Part shown: positions 41,916 to 48,247 of the stretch, in pieces
How positions within the stretch are numbered: position 1 is the first letter of the stretch
Layout: each line of letters opens with the position of its first letter
DNA from: a virus
Direction: 5' to 3' (one strand)
IMG/VR virus record: IMGVR_UViG_3300036985_002899
Coordinates: 1 to 48,283 of that record
Length of the DNA stretch: 48,283 nt
The notes under the pieces: generated by a model
What the model saw: only the letters and a program-made list of their open reading frames with translations
What the model was told of the DNA's origin: nothing
Database searches by the model: none
Made by a program: the position numbers and the translations under genes

Positions 41916-42080
41916 TTATTTACTATGATCGTTTATAAACTCAATTACTGTATTAATAGTACCTTTTAAGTAACCGAATTTAAATGCATCTGAGTTATTA
42001 TCATCTACTATTACATCAGATTCTAATACTGTAATTAATGTGTTTTTAATAATTTCTAATTTTGTTTTTTCGATGTTCAT
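41916..42080 (-). CDS. Small unknown protein
   Basis: 54 residues (MNIEKTKLEIIKNTLITVL to FINDHSK), helical and mildly acidic. Preceded by AAAGATATG-type start context and its own promoter. The tRNA-like and tRNA-His genes lie directly downstream. No recognised family. Confidence 0.6.
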   Translation of the reverse strand: MNIEKTKLEIIKNTLITVLESDVIVDDNNSDAFKFGYLKGTINTVIEFINDHSK

Positions 42081-42102
42081 ATCTTTATTTTCTTATTATA
42101 AT

Positions 42103-42134
42103 TAAATATAATAAACTAATTGTGGTGAGCCAAA
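42103..42134 (-). promoter_or_regulatory. Bacteroidota-type promoter
   Basis: TTTGGC, 18 bases, TATATTTA, upstream of the 54-residue gene and the tRNA cluster. It overlaps the end of the gene at 42116. Confidence 0.7.
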
Positions 42135-42265
42135 CCTGTTTTTACTACCTCATAATCAATACCTTCAAAATCAAGTATACATGTGTACATGTTTAATTGA
42201 CCTTGTGAGTAACAAGTATAATCAAGTTGACCGTTTACAAAAATTTCAAATTTATATGGTGGCAT
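42116..42265 (-). CDS. Small unknown protein
   Basis: 49 residues: starts MPPYKFEIFVNGQLDYTCYS and ends IDYEVVKTGLAHHN. Beta-rich pattern with two Cys. It overlaps the upstream gene by 14 bases. No family recognised. Confidence 0.55.
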   Translation of the reverse strand: MPPYKFEIFVNGQLDYTCYSQGQLNMYTCILDFEGIDYEVVKTGLAHHN

Positions 42266-42401
42266 ATGTTTCCTCTATTTGTAGTGCGTGTCGTCTAAAT
42301 TCTAATAACTCATTCCAGTTCTCAACTGTTCTATTATTCATGTATTGGACAGTTAGCTGATATTCCTTATCATATAACTCTTTTAACTCTTCTTCCATCA
42401 T
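42252..42401 (-). CDS. Small acidic helical protein
   Basis: 49 residues from the first of two adjacent ATGs (MMEEELKELYDKEYQLTVQY...). Charged helix with WNELLEFRRHALQIEE. Translation is coupled to the next gene through a 14-base overlap. Function unknown. Confidence 0.55.
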   Translation of the reverse strand: MMEEELKELYDKEYQLTVQYMNNRTVENWNELLEFRRHALQIEETYATI

Positions 42402-42404
42402 TGG

Positions 42405-42539
42405 TTAATTATTTAATTTGTCTACTCCGTACTTACTAATAAACTCTTGCATCGGTATTAACTCGATTTCATTATCATCGATCCATAACACTTCTACTAA
42501 TTCGTTACCTGGTATATCTAAAATGTTTAATATTTTCAT
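42405..42539 (-). CDS. Small acidic protein
   Basis: 44 residues: MKILNILDIPGNELVEVLWI then DDNEIELIPMQEFISKYGVD. First gene of a three-gene unit behind the promoter at 42559. Not recognised. Confidence 0.55.
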   Translation of the reverse strand: MKILNILDIPGNELVEVLWIDDNEIELIPMQEFISKYGVDKLNN

Positions 42540-42558
42540 ATCCGTTTCTTATTATATC

Positions 42559-42590
42559 TAAATATAACATCAATTGTTCGGGAGGCCAAG
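42559..42590 (-). promoter_or_regulatory. Bacteroidota-type promoter
   Basis: CTTGGC, 18 bases, TATATTTA, driving the three small genes at 42116-42539. Confidence 0.7.
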
Positions 42591-42600
42591 CAAGAGGTTA

Positions 42601-42630
42601 GCCCTGAGCGGATATGAAACGCGTCAGGGC
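42601..42630 (-). terminator. Hairpin after the RadA-like gene
   Basis: GCCCTGA (42601-42607) and TCAGGGC (42624-42630) pair, extended by GCG/CGC inside. It lies just upstream of the promoter at 42559-42590. There is no strong U-tract, so termination efficiency is uncertain. Confidence 0.5.
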
Positions 42631-42645
42631 CAGTTGCCTCAGATA

Positions 42646-43530
42646 TTAAGAAAAAATAATGTTCTGGTACTCCGGGTTAGTTATTTCTAGTTCCAATTCC
42701 TCATCAGAGCCATCAGAGTCAATTTCAATTGTGCCGTAATATATTTGTGTGCCGGTTAATTGAAAACTCATTCTCATTCCGGCCTCACCGTTTCTATTCT
42801 TAGTAAATGTTAAATATGTACCACCACCATTTCTATCCGACTCACGTCTCATTTCTAACATTGCGTCTGTTAAGTGTTTCAGCTTATTCGAACCCACAAA
42901 CACACCCGCTTTAGTAACTTGTTGAATCAGTAGAAACGATGTGTACTTATTTGTCTTATTATCACCTTTATTATTGTTAACACAGACATCTACTAACCAT
43001 GACTCGGCAATTTTTCTGTCCCAATTGTTATCATCCCTAACACCATCAATAATTTCAGCGATAGAGTCAATTAAAACTAAATCATATCCAATATTAAGCG
43101 CTTGTTCAATTACATCCTTGGTGTTATGGTTCATGTAATCACTCATAAATAAAGTGTCTACTATACCAAACTGTGGAAATCGTTGTGTGTATTTAAACAT
43201 TTGTTTACGGCCCATTTCACCTGAGATGAATAAACATTTACGATTTTTATTCTGTACCGCGGCTAATAGATCAAGTAACAATGTTGTTTTACCCACACCT
43301 GGATCACCTATAATCATCATATTTGAAGCACTCGGCACTCCGCCTTCATAACTTACAAAGTGATCTAAGGCTAGACCTGATTTCATTGTCTCCATCATCT
43401 TAGGATCGACATTTAAGTTATTTAACTTAGTTATAGCCGAGAAATCAATTAGCGATGGTGTGTATGTGACGTTTTGTGCTACCTTCTTTTTAGACGGTCT
43501 ACCGCGTCTTTTAATTTGTGTCTGGTTCAT
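42646..43530 (-). CDS. RadA/Sms-like RecA-fold ATPase with N-terminal AT-hook
   Basis: 294 residues. Residues 7-15 (KRRGRPSKK) form an AT-hook for minor-groove binding. The RecA core has Walker A GDPGVGKT (75-82), Walker B LVLID (151-155), QQVTKAGVFVGSNKLKHLTDAML (203-225) and KNRNG (244-248), close to the RadA KNRFG motif. The zinc finger and Lon-like domain of cellular RadA are absent. Likely role: branch migration or recombination-dependent replication. A DnaB-like helicase is the alternative. Own promoter upstream. Confidence 0.75.
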   Translation of the reverse strand: MNQTQIKRRGRPSKKKVAQNVTYTPSLIDFSAITKLNNLNVDPKMMETMKSGLALDHFVSYEGGVPSASNMMIIGDPGVGKTTLLLDLLAAVQNKNRKCLFISGEMGRKQMFKYTQRFPQFGIVDTLFMSDYMNHNTKDVIEQALNIGYDLVLIDSIAEIIDGVRDDNNWDRKIAESWLVDVCVNNNKGDNKTNKYTSFLLIQQVTKAGVFVGSNKLKHLTDAMLEMRRESDRNGGGTYLTFTKNRNGEAGMRMSFQLTGTQIYYGTIEIDSDGSDEELELEITNPEYQNIIFS

Positions 43531-43550
43531 ATCTTTTTTTCTTATTTAAC

Positions 43551-43582
43551 TAAATATAACAATTAATATTGGTGAGGCCAAA
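43551..43582 (-). promoter_or_regulatory. Bacteroidota-type promoter for the RadA-like gene
   Basis: TTTGGC, 18 bases, TATATTTA, with a 20-base leader ending in AAAAGATATG. Confidence 0.75.
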
Positions 43583-43587
43583 TATAT

Positions 43588-43764
43588 TTAACCTAAATGT
43601 TCCTCAATAATATCAATTAAATATTGTTTAATATCACTTTCCTCAAAACCCTCTTCAATCAAATCATCACTAATTAATTCTAAATTATGAGTGAAATTTA
43701 CAAGTGCAATTTGATCAATTAAATTATCTATTTTTGATTTAGTAATAAAGTCTAATTTTTTCAT
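43588..43764 (-). CDS. Small acidic helical protein
   Basis: 58 residues (MKKLDFITKSKIDNLIDQIA ... IIEEHLG). Mostly helical, acidic at the end. AAAGATATG start context. No family recognised. Confidence 0.6.
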   Translation of the reverse strand: MKKLDFITKSKIDNLIDQIALVNFTHNLELISDDLIEEGFEESDIKQYLIDIIEEHLG

Positions 43765-43790
43765 ATCTTTTTCTTTAATTTCTTAATACT

Positions 43791-43822
43791 TAAATATAAC
43801 ATCCTTACCCCGGAGGGCCAAA
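43791..43822 (-). promoter_or_regulatory. Bacteroidota-type promoter
   Basis: TTTGGC, 18 bases, TATATTTA, for the 58-residue gene. Its TTTGGC box is in the loop and stem of a GGAGGG/CCCTCC hairpin (43812-43837) that spans the stop codon of the upstream gene. Confidence 0.7.
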
Positions 43823-43827
43823 CCTGT

Positions 43828-44076
43828 TTAACCCTCCATCAAATCTTCTTTTTTATCAATCCAATATTGATGTTCCATTAACTCATTATACTCTTCACTA
43901 CACTTTACACAACCGGCCACTTTAATTCCATTAAACTTGGCATGGTTAGTTGCGAGTGCTGGTGTACCACATAAGTTACCAGTTCCTGATTTGTAAATGT
44001 GTGATGTGTTTTCCCACACATTACCTTTGTTACCATAAATGAAGTAACCTGATTTTAATTCTGTTTCGTGTATCAT
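43828..44076 (-). CDS. Small Cys/His protein, possible zinc binder
   Basis: 82 residues. CGTPALATNHAKFNG followed by VAGCVKCSEEYNEL gives one Cys, one His and a CxxC pair, enough for a zinc site. The C-terminal tail is acidic helix. Function unknown. Confidence 0.6.
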   Translation of the reverse strand: MIHETELKSGYFIYGNKGNVWENTSHIYKSGTGNLCGTPALATNHAKFNGIKVAGCVKCSEEYNELMEHQYWIDKKEDLMEG

Positions 44077-44098
44077 ATCTTTATTTTTTTCTTATACC

Positions 44099-44130
44099 TA
44101 AATATAACATCAATTATTGGCGAGGCCAAG
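44099..44130 (-). promoter_or_regulatory. Bacteroidota-type promoter
   Basis: CTTGGC, 18 bases, TATATTTA, for the Cys/His protein gene. TTGGC-CTC-GCCAA makes a small hairpin over the upstream box. Confidence 0.7.
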
Positions 44131-44322
44131 TCTTTGATCATCTATTTCGACTTTTTCAAGTAATAAATCCATTATATCAGATTGTGGGTATCTCATCACC
44201 AACTGACGTAACATTTGGTTAGTCATTGCAACCTTTTCTAAAATATATTCCATTGTTTCGCCATCAATATCGATGTCTTTACATAATTCAATAATAGTTG
44301 ATATTTTTTCGTCTCTGTTCAT
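44110..44322 (-). CDS. Small acidic helical protein
   Basis: 70 residues (MNRDEKISTIIELCKDIDID ... DDQRLGLANN), all-helical. Its end overlaps the next promoter. Seven bases separate it from the upstream 46-residue gene, so the two share a promoter. Not recognised. Confidence 0.6.
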   Translation of the reverse strand: MNRDEKISTIIELCKDIDIDGETMEYILEKVAMTNQMLRQLVMRYPQSDIMDLLLEKVEIDDQRLGLANN

Positions 44323-44329
44323 ATCTTAT

Positions 44330-44470
44330 TTAATTATTATATAAAACTATACAATTCTCTTTTTCTTTAATCCTATGATTTATCCACTCTTTAGTATCAC
44401 CTATAAGCATTACCTCTTTTGTTTTATCCTCAATTTTAGATAATTTTTCAATTAATTCTTCTACTGTCAT
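44330..44470 (-). CDS. Small protein, N-terminus like that of the gene at 46896
   Basis: 46 residues: MTVEELIEKLSKIEDKTKEV then MLIGDTKEWINHRIKEKENC. The first 12 residues match MTVKELIEELSK in the gene at 46896, suggesting a shared small domain. AAAGATATG start context. Confidence 0.55.
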   Translation of the reverse strand: MTVEELIEKLSKIEDKTKEVMLIGDTKEWINHRIKEKENCIVLYNN

Positions 44471-44486
44471 ATCTTTCTTATTTAAC

Positions 44487-44518
44487 TAAATATAATAAAG
44501 AATGGCCTGAAGGCCAAA
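44487..44518 (-). promoter_or_regulatory. Bacteroidota-type promoter
   Basis: TTTGGC, 18 bases, TATATTTA, for the genes at 44110-44470. The upstream box lies in TGGCC-TTCA-GGCCA, a hairpin with a four-base loop. Confidence 0.75.
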
Positions 44519-44522
44519 CTTA

Positions 44523-44708
44523 TTAATCAATTTCTACTAAATCAATATAAAACCAAGTATCTTCTTTACCATCATCCATTACTTTAACACTTGGTAAACC
44601 ACCATCATATCCTTCTTCAATATATTCAACTATATTGACATTATCAACATGAACTAATTCTTCAAATGTTCCTTCAAAATCTGAAACTGCAAATACTGTA
44701 CTTCCCAT
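44523..44708 (-). CDS. Small acidic protein
   Basis: 61 residues (MGSTVFAVSDFEGTFEELVH ... WFYIDLVEID). Beta-rich and acidic; SH3-like small barrels have this look, but no family is recognised. Full shared leader upstream with AAGTTAAACA. Confidence 0.6.
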   Translation of the reverse strand: MGSTVFAVSDFEGTFEELVHVDNVNIVEYIEEGYDGGLPSVKVMDDGKEDTWFYIDLVEID

Positions 44709-44750
44709 ATCTTTTTTTTTCTTAAATGTTTAACTTATTTTCTTTATACC

Positions 44751-44782
44751 TAAATATAACATCCTATTTAACCGAAGCCAAA
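44751..44782 (-). promoter_or_regulatory. Bacteroidota-type promoter
   Basis: TTTGGC, 18 bases, TATATTTA, for the 61-residue gene. It overlaps the end of the gene at 44764. The upstream box forms TTGGC-TTCG-GTTAA, a possible UUCG-loop hairpin with wobble pairs. Confidence 0.75.
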
Positions 44783-44937
44783 TATTCTTTAACCTTAACT
44801 AATACAAATTTATCAATATCGTATTTATCAAATCCTTCTTTATCTAATTCTATACATATAGAATGTATAACTCTTTCTAAAGTTTCATCGTCTTGAGTTA
44901 ATATTAACCCCTCCATAAATTGTTTTCTTATATTCAT
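44764..44937 (-). CDS. Small acidic protein
   Basis: 57 residues (MNIRKQFMEGLILTQDDETL ... VLVKVKEYLASVK). Helical, weakly similar in feel to the 58-residue gene at 43588 but not clearly homologous. AAAGATATG start context. Confidence 0.6.
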   Translation of the reverse strand: MNIRKQFMEGLILTQDDETLERVIHSICIELDKEGFDKYDIDKFVLVKVKEYLASVK

Positions 44938-44956
44938 ATCTTTTTTTTCTTATACC

Positions 44957-44988
44957 TAAATATAATAAAGATTGGCCCGAAGGCCAAA
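44957..44988 (-). promoter_or_regulatory. Bacteroidota-type promoter with UUCG hairpin over the upstream box
   Basis: TTTGGC, 18 bases, TATATTTA, for the 57-residue gene. TTGGCC-TTCG-GGCCAA at 44972-44987 is a perfect 6-bp stem with a UUCG loop. Confidence 0.75.
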
Positions 44989-44991
44989 CAT

Positions 44992-45237
44992 TTATATTAA
45001 ACTAATTTCCATTTCCTCCAACACACTCATAAACTCACTTACTAAAATCTCATCATCCTCACTTAACTCCTCATTATAAACATCCTTACCCACAATATCA
45101 CTTAACACATCCATCCATTCCTCACTCCCTCCCTCAATCTCTTTATTATCTAAACCATCCATTTCCTCAAAATACTCATCATCAATTCCATTATTAAACA
45201 AAATCTCTAATACATTCTCATGTGTAAATTTTTTCAT
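44992..45237 (-). CDS. Very acidic small protein
   Basis: 81 residues with very many Glu and Asp (EVMDVLSDIVG region, EDDEILVSEFMSVLEEMEIS). Such acidity could mimic DNA or serve as a protein decoy, as many phage anti-defence proteins do, but this is inference. Single-gene unit. Confidence 0.6.
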   Translation of the reverse strand: MKKFTHENVLEILFNNGIDDEYFEEMDGLDNKEIEGGSEEWMDVLSDIVGKDVYNEELSEDDEILVSEFMSVLEEMEISLI

Positions 45238-45261
45238 ATCTTTTTTTTTTTTTTATTTAAT

Positions 45262-45293
45262 TAAATATAATAAAGAATAATCTAAAAGCCAAA
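45262..45293 (-). promoter_or_regulatory. Bacteroidota-type promoter
   Basis: TTTGGC, 18 bases, TATATTTA, for the acidic 81-residue gene; the short leader ends in a long A-run before GATATG. Confidence 0.75.
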
Positions 45294-45298
45294 CTTAT

Positions 45299-45502
45299 TT
45301 AACTCCAAACCTCATCAAAATCATCTTCTAACTCACCTAAATTATTAAACTCATAATCTTCAATCATTTCCTTACACAATTCTAATAAATTCTTCTTAGC
45401 CATTTTTTCTTCAAATGACAAATCTTTATCATTTAAATTATTAGAACAATCAATTAAATCTAAATAGGTATTTCTAAACCTACAATAACTCATATTTGCC
45501 AT
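45299..45502 (-). CDS. Small acidic protein
   Basis: 67 residues (MANMSYCRFRNTYLDLIDCS ... GELEDDFDEVWS). The N-terminal MSYCRFxNT motif followed by DL..C recurs in small proteins of phages, as far as I recall; function unknown. Acidic C-terminus. Full shared leader. Confidence 0.6.
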   Translation of the reverse strand: MANMSYCRFRNTYLDLIDCSNNLNDKDLSFEEKMAKKNLLELCKEMIEDYEFNNLGELEDDFDEVWS

Positions 45503-45543
45503 ATCTTTTGTTTTTAAAGTGTTTAACTTATTTTCTTAATATC

Positions 45544-45575
45544 TAAATATAATAAAGAATAATAAGAGAGCCAAA
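45544..45575 (-). promoter_or_regulatory. Bacteroidota-type promoter overlapping a terminator-like hairpin
   Basis: TTTGGC, 18 bases, TATATTTA, for the 67-residue gene. The upstream box is one arm of the hairpin at 45566-45591. Confidence 0.75.
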
Positions 45576-45591
45576 CAAATGTTTGACTCTC
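45566..45591 (-). terminator. Terminator-like hairpin merged with a promoter box
   Basis: GAGAGCCAAAC (45566-45576) pairs with GTTTGACTCTC (45581-45591) with one mismatch; on the minus strand it is followed by TTATTATTCTTTATT. It lies just after the stop of the gene at 45601. Confidence 0.55.
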
Positions 45592-45600
45592 CTTTAATAA

Positions 45601-46017
45601 TTAACTTTTAAATTTATCTACTAAATTATTTATTAAACTATCAATATCATTTCCTTTTAAACTATTAATAATAATTTCATTATTAATTTTACTTCTTAAA
45701 CCACTACCCATCACCGCATAATAATTCTTACTTTCATTAATCATTACCATATCTTCAACATCACTATAACAATCATCATTATAAACATTAATACCATTCC
45801 AATTTTTATCTTCTACTTCTTTTTCAATTTCCTCCATTTTTTTACAAATTTTATCACTCCACTTTTTCTTTTCATTTAAAAGTTTTTTTAACTCTTCATT
45901 CCATTCTTTAACTTTTTCACCACACTCTTTTTCCAATTTTTCTCTTTCAATTTCCCTTACCTTATTCTCTATCACATCTACTAAACAATCTACTTCAAAT
46001 CTATTTAATCTTTTCAT
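45601..46017 (-). CDS. Coiled-coil protein, paralogue of the gene at 46114
   Basis: 138 residues. MKRLNRFEVDCLVDVIENKV opens a long charged coiled coil (WNEELKKLLNEKKKWSDKICKKMEEIEKEVED), then a short beta part and a conserved end, LKGNDIDSLINNLVDKFKS. The neighbour has the same start and end, so the two arose by tandem duplication. Function unknown. Confidence 0.65.
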   Translation of the reverse strand: MKRLNRFEVDCLVDVIENKVREIEREKLEKECGEKVKEWNEELKKLLNEKKKWSDKICKKMEEIEKEVEDKNWNGINVYNDDCYSDVEDMVMINESKNYYAVMGSGLRSKINNEIIINSLKGNDIDSLINNLVDKFKS

Positions 46018-46058
46018 ATCTTTTTTTTTAAATTATTTAACTTATTTTCTTATTTAAC

Positions 46059-46090
46059 TAAATATAATAAAGGTTAATGGGAGGGCCAAA
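46059..46090 (-). promoter_or_regulatory. Bacteroidota-type promoter
   Basis: TTTGGC, 18 bases, TATATTTA, for the gene at 45601. The upstream box lies in the hairpin at 46079-46106. Confidence 0.75.
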
Positions 46091-46106
46091 CATATTTAAC
46101 CCTCCC
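46079..46106 (-). terminator. Terminator-like hairpin merged with a promoter box
   Basis: GGGAGGG (46079-46085) and CCCTCCC (46100-46106) pair perfectly, 8 bases after the stop of the gene at 46114. TTTGG of the next promoter is in the loop. Confidence 0.55.
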
Positions 46107-46113
46107 TTAATAA

Positions 46114-46509
46114 TTAACTTTTAAACTTATTTACTAAACTTTCTATTAAACTATCAATATCATTCTCTTTTAAATTACTAATAACAATTTCATCATTAAT
46201 TTTATTTTTTACATTCCAATCAACTAAATCATTATTAATCCTAATCCTTCCACCACCTACTTCATAACCCACATTAACATAAATACCTTTCCATCCATTC
46301 TCTTTTATCATTTTACTAATTTCCCTACCTCTTTCACTAATCTTTTCATTAATAATTTTTCTTTCAACATCTAATTTTTCTAACTCTTCATTCCACTCCT
46401 TAATAAATCCAACACACTCTTTTTCAATTTTTTCACTTTCAATTACATTTAATTTACTCACTACTACATTTACTAAACTTTCTACTTCAAATTTACTTAA
46501 TCTTTTCAT
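46114..46509 (-). CDS. Coiled-coil protein, paralogue of the gene at 45601
   Basis: 131 residues. MKRLSKFEVESLVNVVVSKL, the central WNEELEKLDVERKIINEKI coiled coil and the end LKENDIDSLIESLVNKFKS align with the neighbour; the middle has diverged (WKGIYVNVGYEVGGG against WNGINVYNDDCYSD). Single-gene unit with its own promoter. Confidence 0.65.
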   Translation of the reverse strand: MKRLSKFEVESLVNVVVSKLNVIESEKIEKECVGFIKEWNEELEKLDVERKIINEKISERGREISKMIKENGWKGIYVNVGYEVGGGRIRINNDLVDWNVKNKINDEIVISNLKENDIDSLIESLVNKFKS

Positions 46510-46554
46510 ATCTTTTTTTTTAAAGGGTTTAATTTATTTATTTTCTTAACATTT

Positions 46555-46586
46555 TAAATATAATAAAAATTATTTAACTTTCCAAA
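46555..46586 (-). promoter_or_regulatory. Bacteroidota-type promoter, variant
   Basis: TTTGGA (last base changed), 18 bases, TATATTTA, for the gene at 46114. Confidence 0.65.
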
Positions 46587-46590
46587 CCTA

Positions 46591-46812
46591 TTATTTATCT
46601 AAATAAACCACTAATCTTTCAAAATTATTAAAATAATTTCTTACATCATAACCTTTATCTTTCAAAATATTATACACTTTTTCCCTATCCTCATCACTTA
46701 ACCAACTAAATTTTAATCTCCTTTTACCACTTCTATACTTATCATTATACCAAGAAAATTTATTACCAATAATTTCCTTTACATCACTTCTTAAAATTTC
46801 ATAATTTTTCAT
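46591..46812 (-). CDS. Small basic protein
   Basis: 73 residues (MKNYEILRSDVKEIIGNKFS, then RSGKRRLKFSWLSDEDREKVYNILKDKGYDV). Basic and aromatic with an alpha/beta pattern; possible nucleic-acid contact. Not recognised. Confidence 0.6.
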   Translation of the reverse strand: MKNYEILRSDVKEIIGNKFSWYNDKYRSGKRRLKFSWLSDEDREKVYNILKDKGYDVRNYFNNFERLVVYLDK

Positions 46813-46857
46813 ATCTTTTTTCTTTTTAAATTATTTAACTTATTTTTTCTTATTACT

Positions 46858-46889
46858 TAAATATAATAAAAATTATTTAAAAAGCCAAA
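46858..46889 (-). promoter_or_regulatory. Bacteroidota-type promoter
   Basis: TTTGGC, 18 bases, TATATTTA, for the 73-residue gene. A GGGG/CCCC hairpin lies just upstream of it. Confidence 0.75.
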
Positions 46890-46895
46890 TAGGGG

Positions 46896-47144
46896 TTAAA
46901 ACATACCCCCATTAATTATTACTACTTTCTTTGATTCTTTTAACCTATCATAATCAGGCTCTCCATCTTCACCTAATTCATAATCCTCATCATCATACTC
47001 TTCTAAATCATCATCACCTTCACCTAAATAAATTCCTTCAATTTCATTTACATATCTCCAATCTGTTGGATCTATACCTTCAATTCTTACTTCAGTTTCT
47101 AAATTGAACTTACTTAATTCTTCGATTAATTCTTTTACAGTCAT
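46896..47144 (-). CDS. Small acidic protein
   Basis: 82 residues. MTVKELIEELSKFNLETEVR is followed by IEGIYLGEGDDDLEEYDDEDYELGEDGEPDY, a highly acidic centre, and ends KKVVIINGGMF. The front resembles the 46-residue gene at 44330. The fold, with a strand before and after an acidic loop, is common in small phage proteins of unknown function. Confidence 0.6.
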   Translation of the reverse strand: MTVKELIEELSKFNLETEVRIEGIDPTDWRYVNEIEGIYLGEGDDDLEEYDDEDYELGEDGEPDYDRLKESKKVVIINGGMF

Positions 47145-47187
47145 ATCTTTTGTTTTTAAATGGTTTAACTTATTTTTTCTTTATATC

Positions 47188-47219
47188 TGAATATAATAAA
47201 CAATTATACAGAAGCCAAA
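47188..47219 (-). promoter_or_regulatory. Bacteroidota-type promoter, variant -7 box
   Basis: TTTGGC, 18 bases, TATATTCA, for the 82-residue gene. Confidence 0.7.
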
Positions 47220-47407
47220 CAAGTTATTCTATCTTCTCTTAAGTCAGGAATATTAAATCCTAATCTCCAAACATATAAATTTTCTAATAACTCATCATTT
47301 AATGAATTCATGAATTTTATCTTCTCATCCTTAGATAATAAATTTATCCATTCTTTTACTCGTTCATCTAATTTCCAATCAAAATTTTTCTTAGGTGCTA
47401 TTATCAT
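47204..47407 (-). CDS. Small helical protein
   Basis: 67 residues (MIIAPKKNFDWKLDERVKEW, then LLSKDEKIKFMNSLNDELLENL). Helical; the final residues overlap the next promoter. Not recognised. Confidence 0.6.
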   Translation of the reverse strand: MIIAPKKNFDWKLDERVKEWINLLSKDEKIKFMNSLNDELLENLYVWRLGFNIPDLREDRITCLASV

Positions 47408-47428
47408 ATCTTTTTTTTCTTATTTAAT

Positions 47429-47460
47429 TAAATATAATAAAGATATTGTGGGGAGCCAAA
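47429..47460 (-). promoter_or_regulatory. Bacteroidota-type promoter
   Basis: TTTGGC, 18 bases, TATATTTA, for the 67-residue gene at 47204. Upstream of it lies the ATCCCC repeat cluster. Confidence 0.75.
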
Positions 47461-47628
47461 AAGGTGGTTGAGTTGGGTTGAGTCTCCCTAGAGCGGTTGA
47501 TCCCCCTAGGACGGTAATCCCCCTTTCACATATAAGCGGCGATCCCCCTTCCTACATCCCCCGTTAGGGACAGAAAAAGACACCCCCTTGCGGTGGTGCC
47601 TTAAAACATGGATCAAAAAAATTGCTAA
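47461..47628. repeat. Non-coding stretch with ATCCCCC repeats
   Basis: Four copies of ATCCCCC (GGGGGAT on the minus strand) between 47499 and 47562 in a G+C-rich spacer, with differing bases between them. CTACATCCCCC recurs at 47943. No gene seen. Confidence 0.6.
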
Positions 47629-47841
47629 TTAATAAGCAAATTCTTCATTCTTCAATCTACGGTACGTCATGCGATACATCGCATTAGCCAATAATTGAGG
47701 AATTCTACGTCTGTAATTTAATACATTCGAGATGTGAGACTCTGAATAGCCAGTTACTTCTGCTAATCTTACTTGATCCCCTTTGCGTTGACGGTGCTTA
47801 AAGAACATTACTTTAGCACCACGGTTTAATCTTCTACTCAT
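47629..47841 (-). CDS. Small HTH DNA-binding protein
   Basis: 70 residues, basic. GDQVRLAEVTGYSESHISNVLNYRRRIPQ (about 21-49) is an XRE/Cro-type helix-turn-helix, with the recognition helix around ESHISNVLN. It may repress or activate neighbouring genes; the ATCCCCC repeats directly downstream are possible but untested targets. Own promoter upstream. Confidence 0.75.
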   Translation of the reverse strand: MSRRLNRGAKVMFFKHRQRKGDQVRLAEVTGYSESHISNVLNYRRRIPQLLANAMYRMTYRRLKNEEFAY

Positions 47842-47874
47842 AACTTGTTTTTATATTTAATTAATTATTATACT

Positions 47875-47906
47875 ATAATATAAGTAAATTGACTTATGAG
47901 GCCAAA
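47875..47906 (-). promoter_or_regulatory. Bacteroidota-type promoter for the HTH gene
   Basis: TTTGGC, 18 bases, TATATTAT, 33 bases before the ATG at 47841. Confidence 0.7.
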
Positions 47907-48010
47907 TTTAAGTTGGAGGTGGGAGGCGTTTTAAGCCCCCCTTCCTACATCCCCCATTTTACATCCCCGTTACCGGGCCGGGGTTTAATCCCCCTAATGC
48001 AATCCCCTAA
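47907..48010. repeat. Second ATCCCC repeat cluster
   Basis: ATCCCC occurs four times between 47945 and 48008 (ACATCCCCC, ACATCCCC, TAATCCCCC, CAATCCCC), in a G+C-rich spacer between the AT-hook and HTH genes. No gene seen. Confidence 0.55.
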
Positions 48011-48172
48011 TTACGCTTGGGGTGCTGATTTTTTAGTCCCCGTTGGGCGACCACGTTTAACTGACCCACCAGCCGCTACACGCTCCGCGCGTGCCGCTAA
48101 TGTTGCCTGACGTTTTGAACCTGCCACTACTGGACGACCTTTTTTACTTGATACTGTTACTGAATTCTCCAT
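48011..48172 (-). CDS. Small basic AT-hook protein
   Basis: 53 residues. Two AT-hook cores, KKGRPVVAGSKR (10-21) and KRGRPTGTKK (39-48), are joined by an Ala/Arg-rich helix (QATLAARAERVAAGG). Such proteins bind the minor groove of AT-rich DNA, so it could compact or mark phage DNA. G+C content is higher than in the neighbouring genes. Own promoter upstream. Confidence 0.7.
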   Translation of the reverse strand: MENSVTVSSKKGRPVVAGSKRQATLAARAERVAAGGSVKRGRPTGTKKSAPQA

Positions 48173-48215
48173 AACCTTAATTTGTTTTTTATGTGTTTAA
48201 CTTATTTATTATACT

Positions 48216-48247
48216 TAAATATAACATCAGTTCCCCGCGAGGCCAAA
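48216..48247 (-). promoter_or_regulatory. Bacteroidota-type promoter for the AT-hook gene
   Basis: TTTGGC, 18 bases, TATATTTA, then the AAGTTAAACA leader. Another ATCCCC copy follows at 48270. Confidence 0.75.

Noticed and set aside
47889-48110. 73-residue open frame on the plus strand
   Set aside because: It is antisense to the AT-hook gene and includes the ATCCCC repeats; no promoter on that strand.
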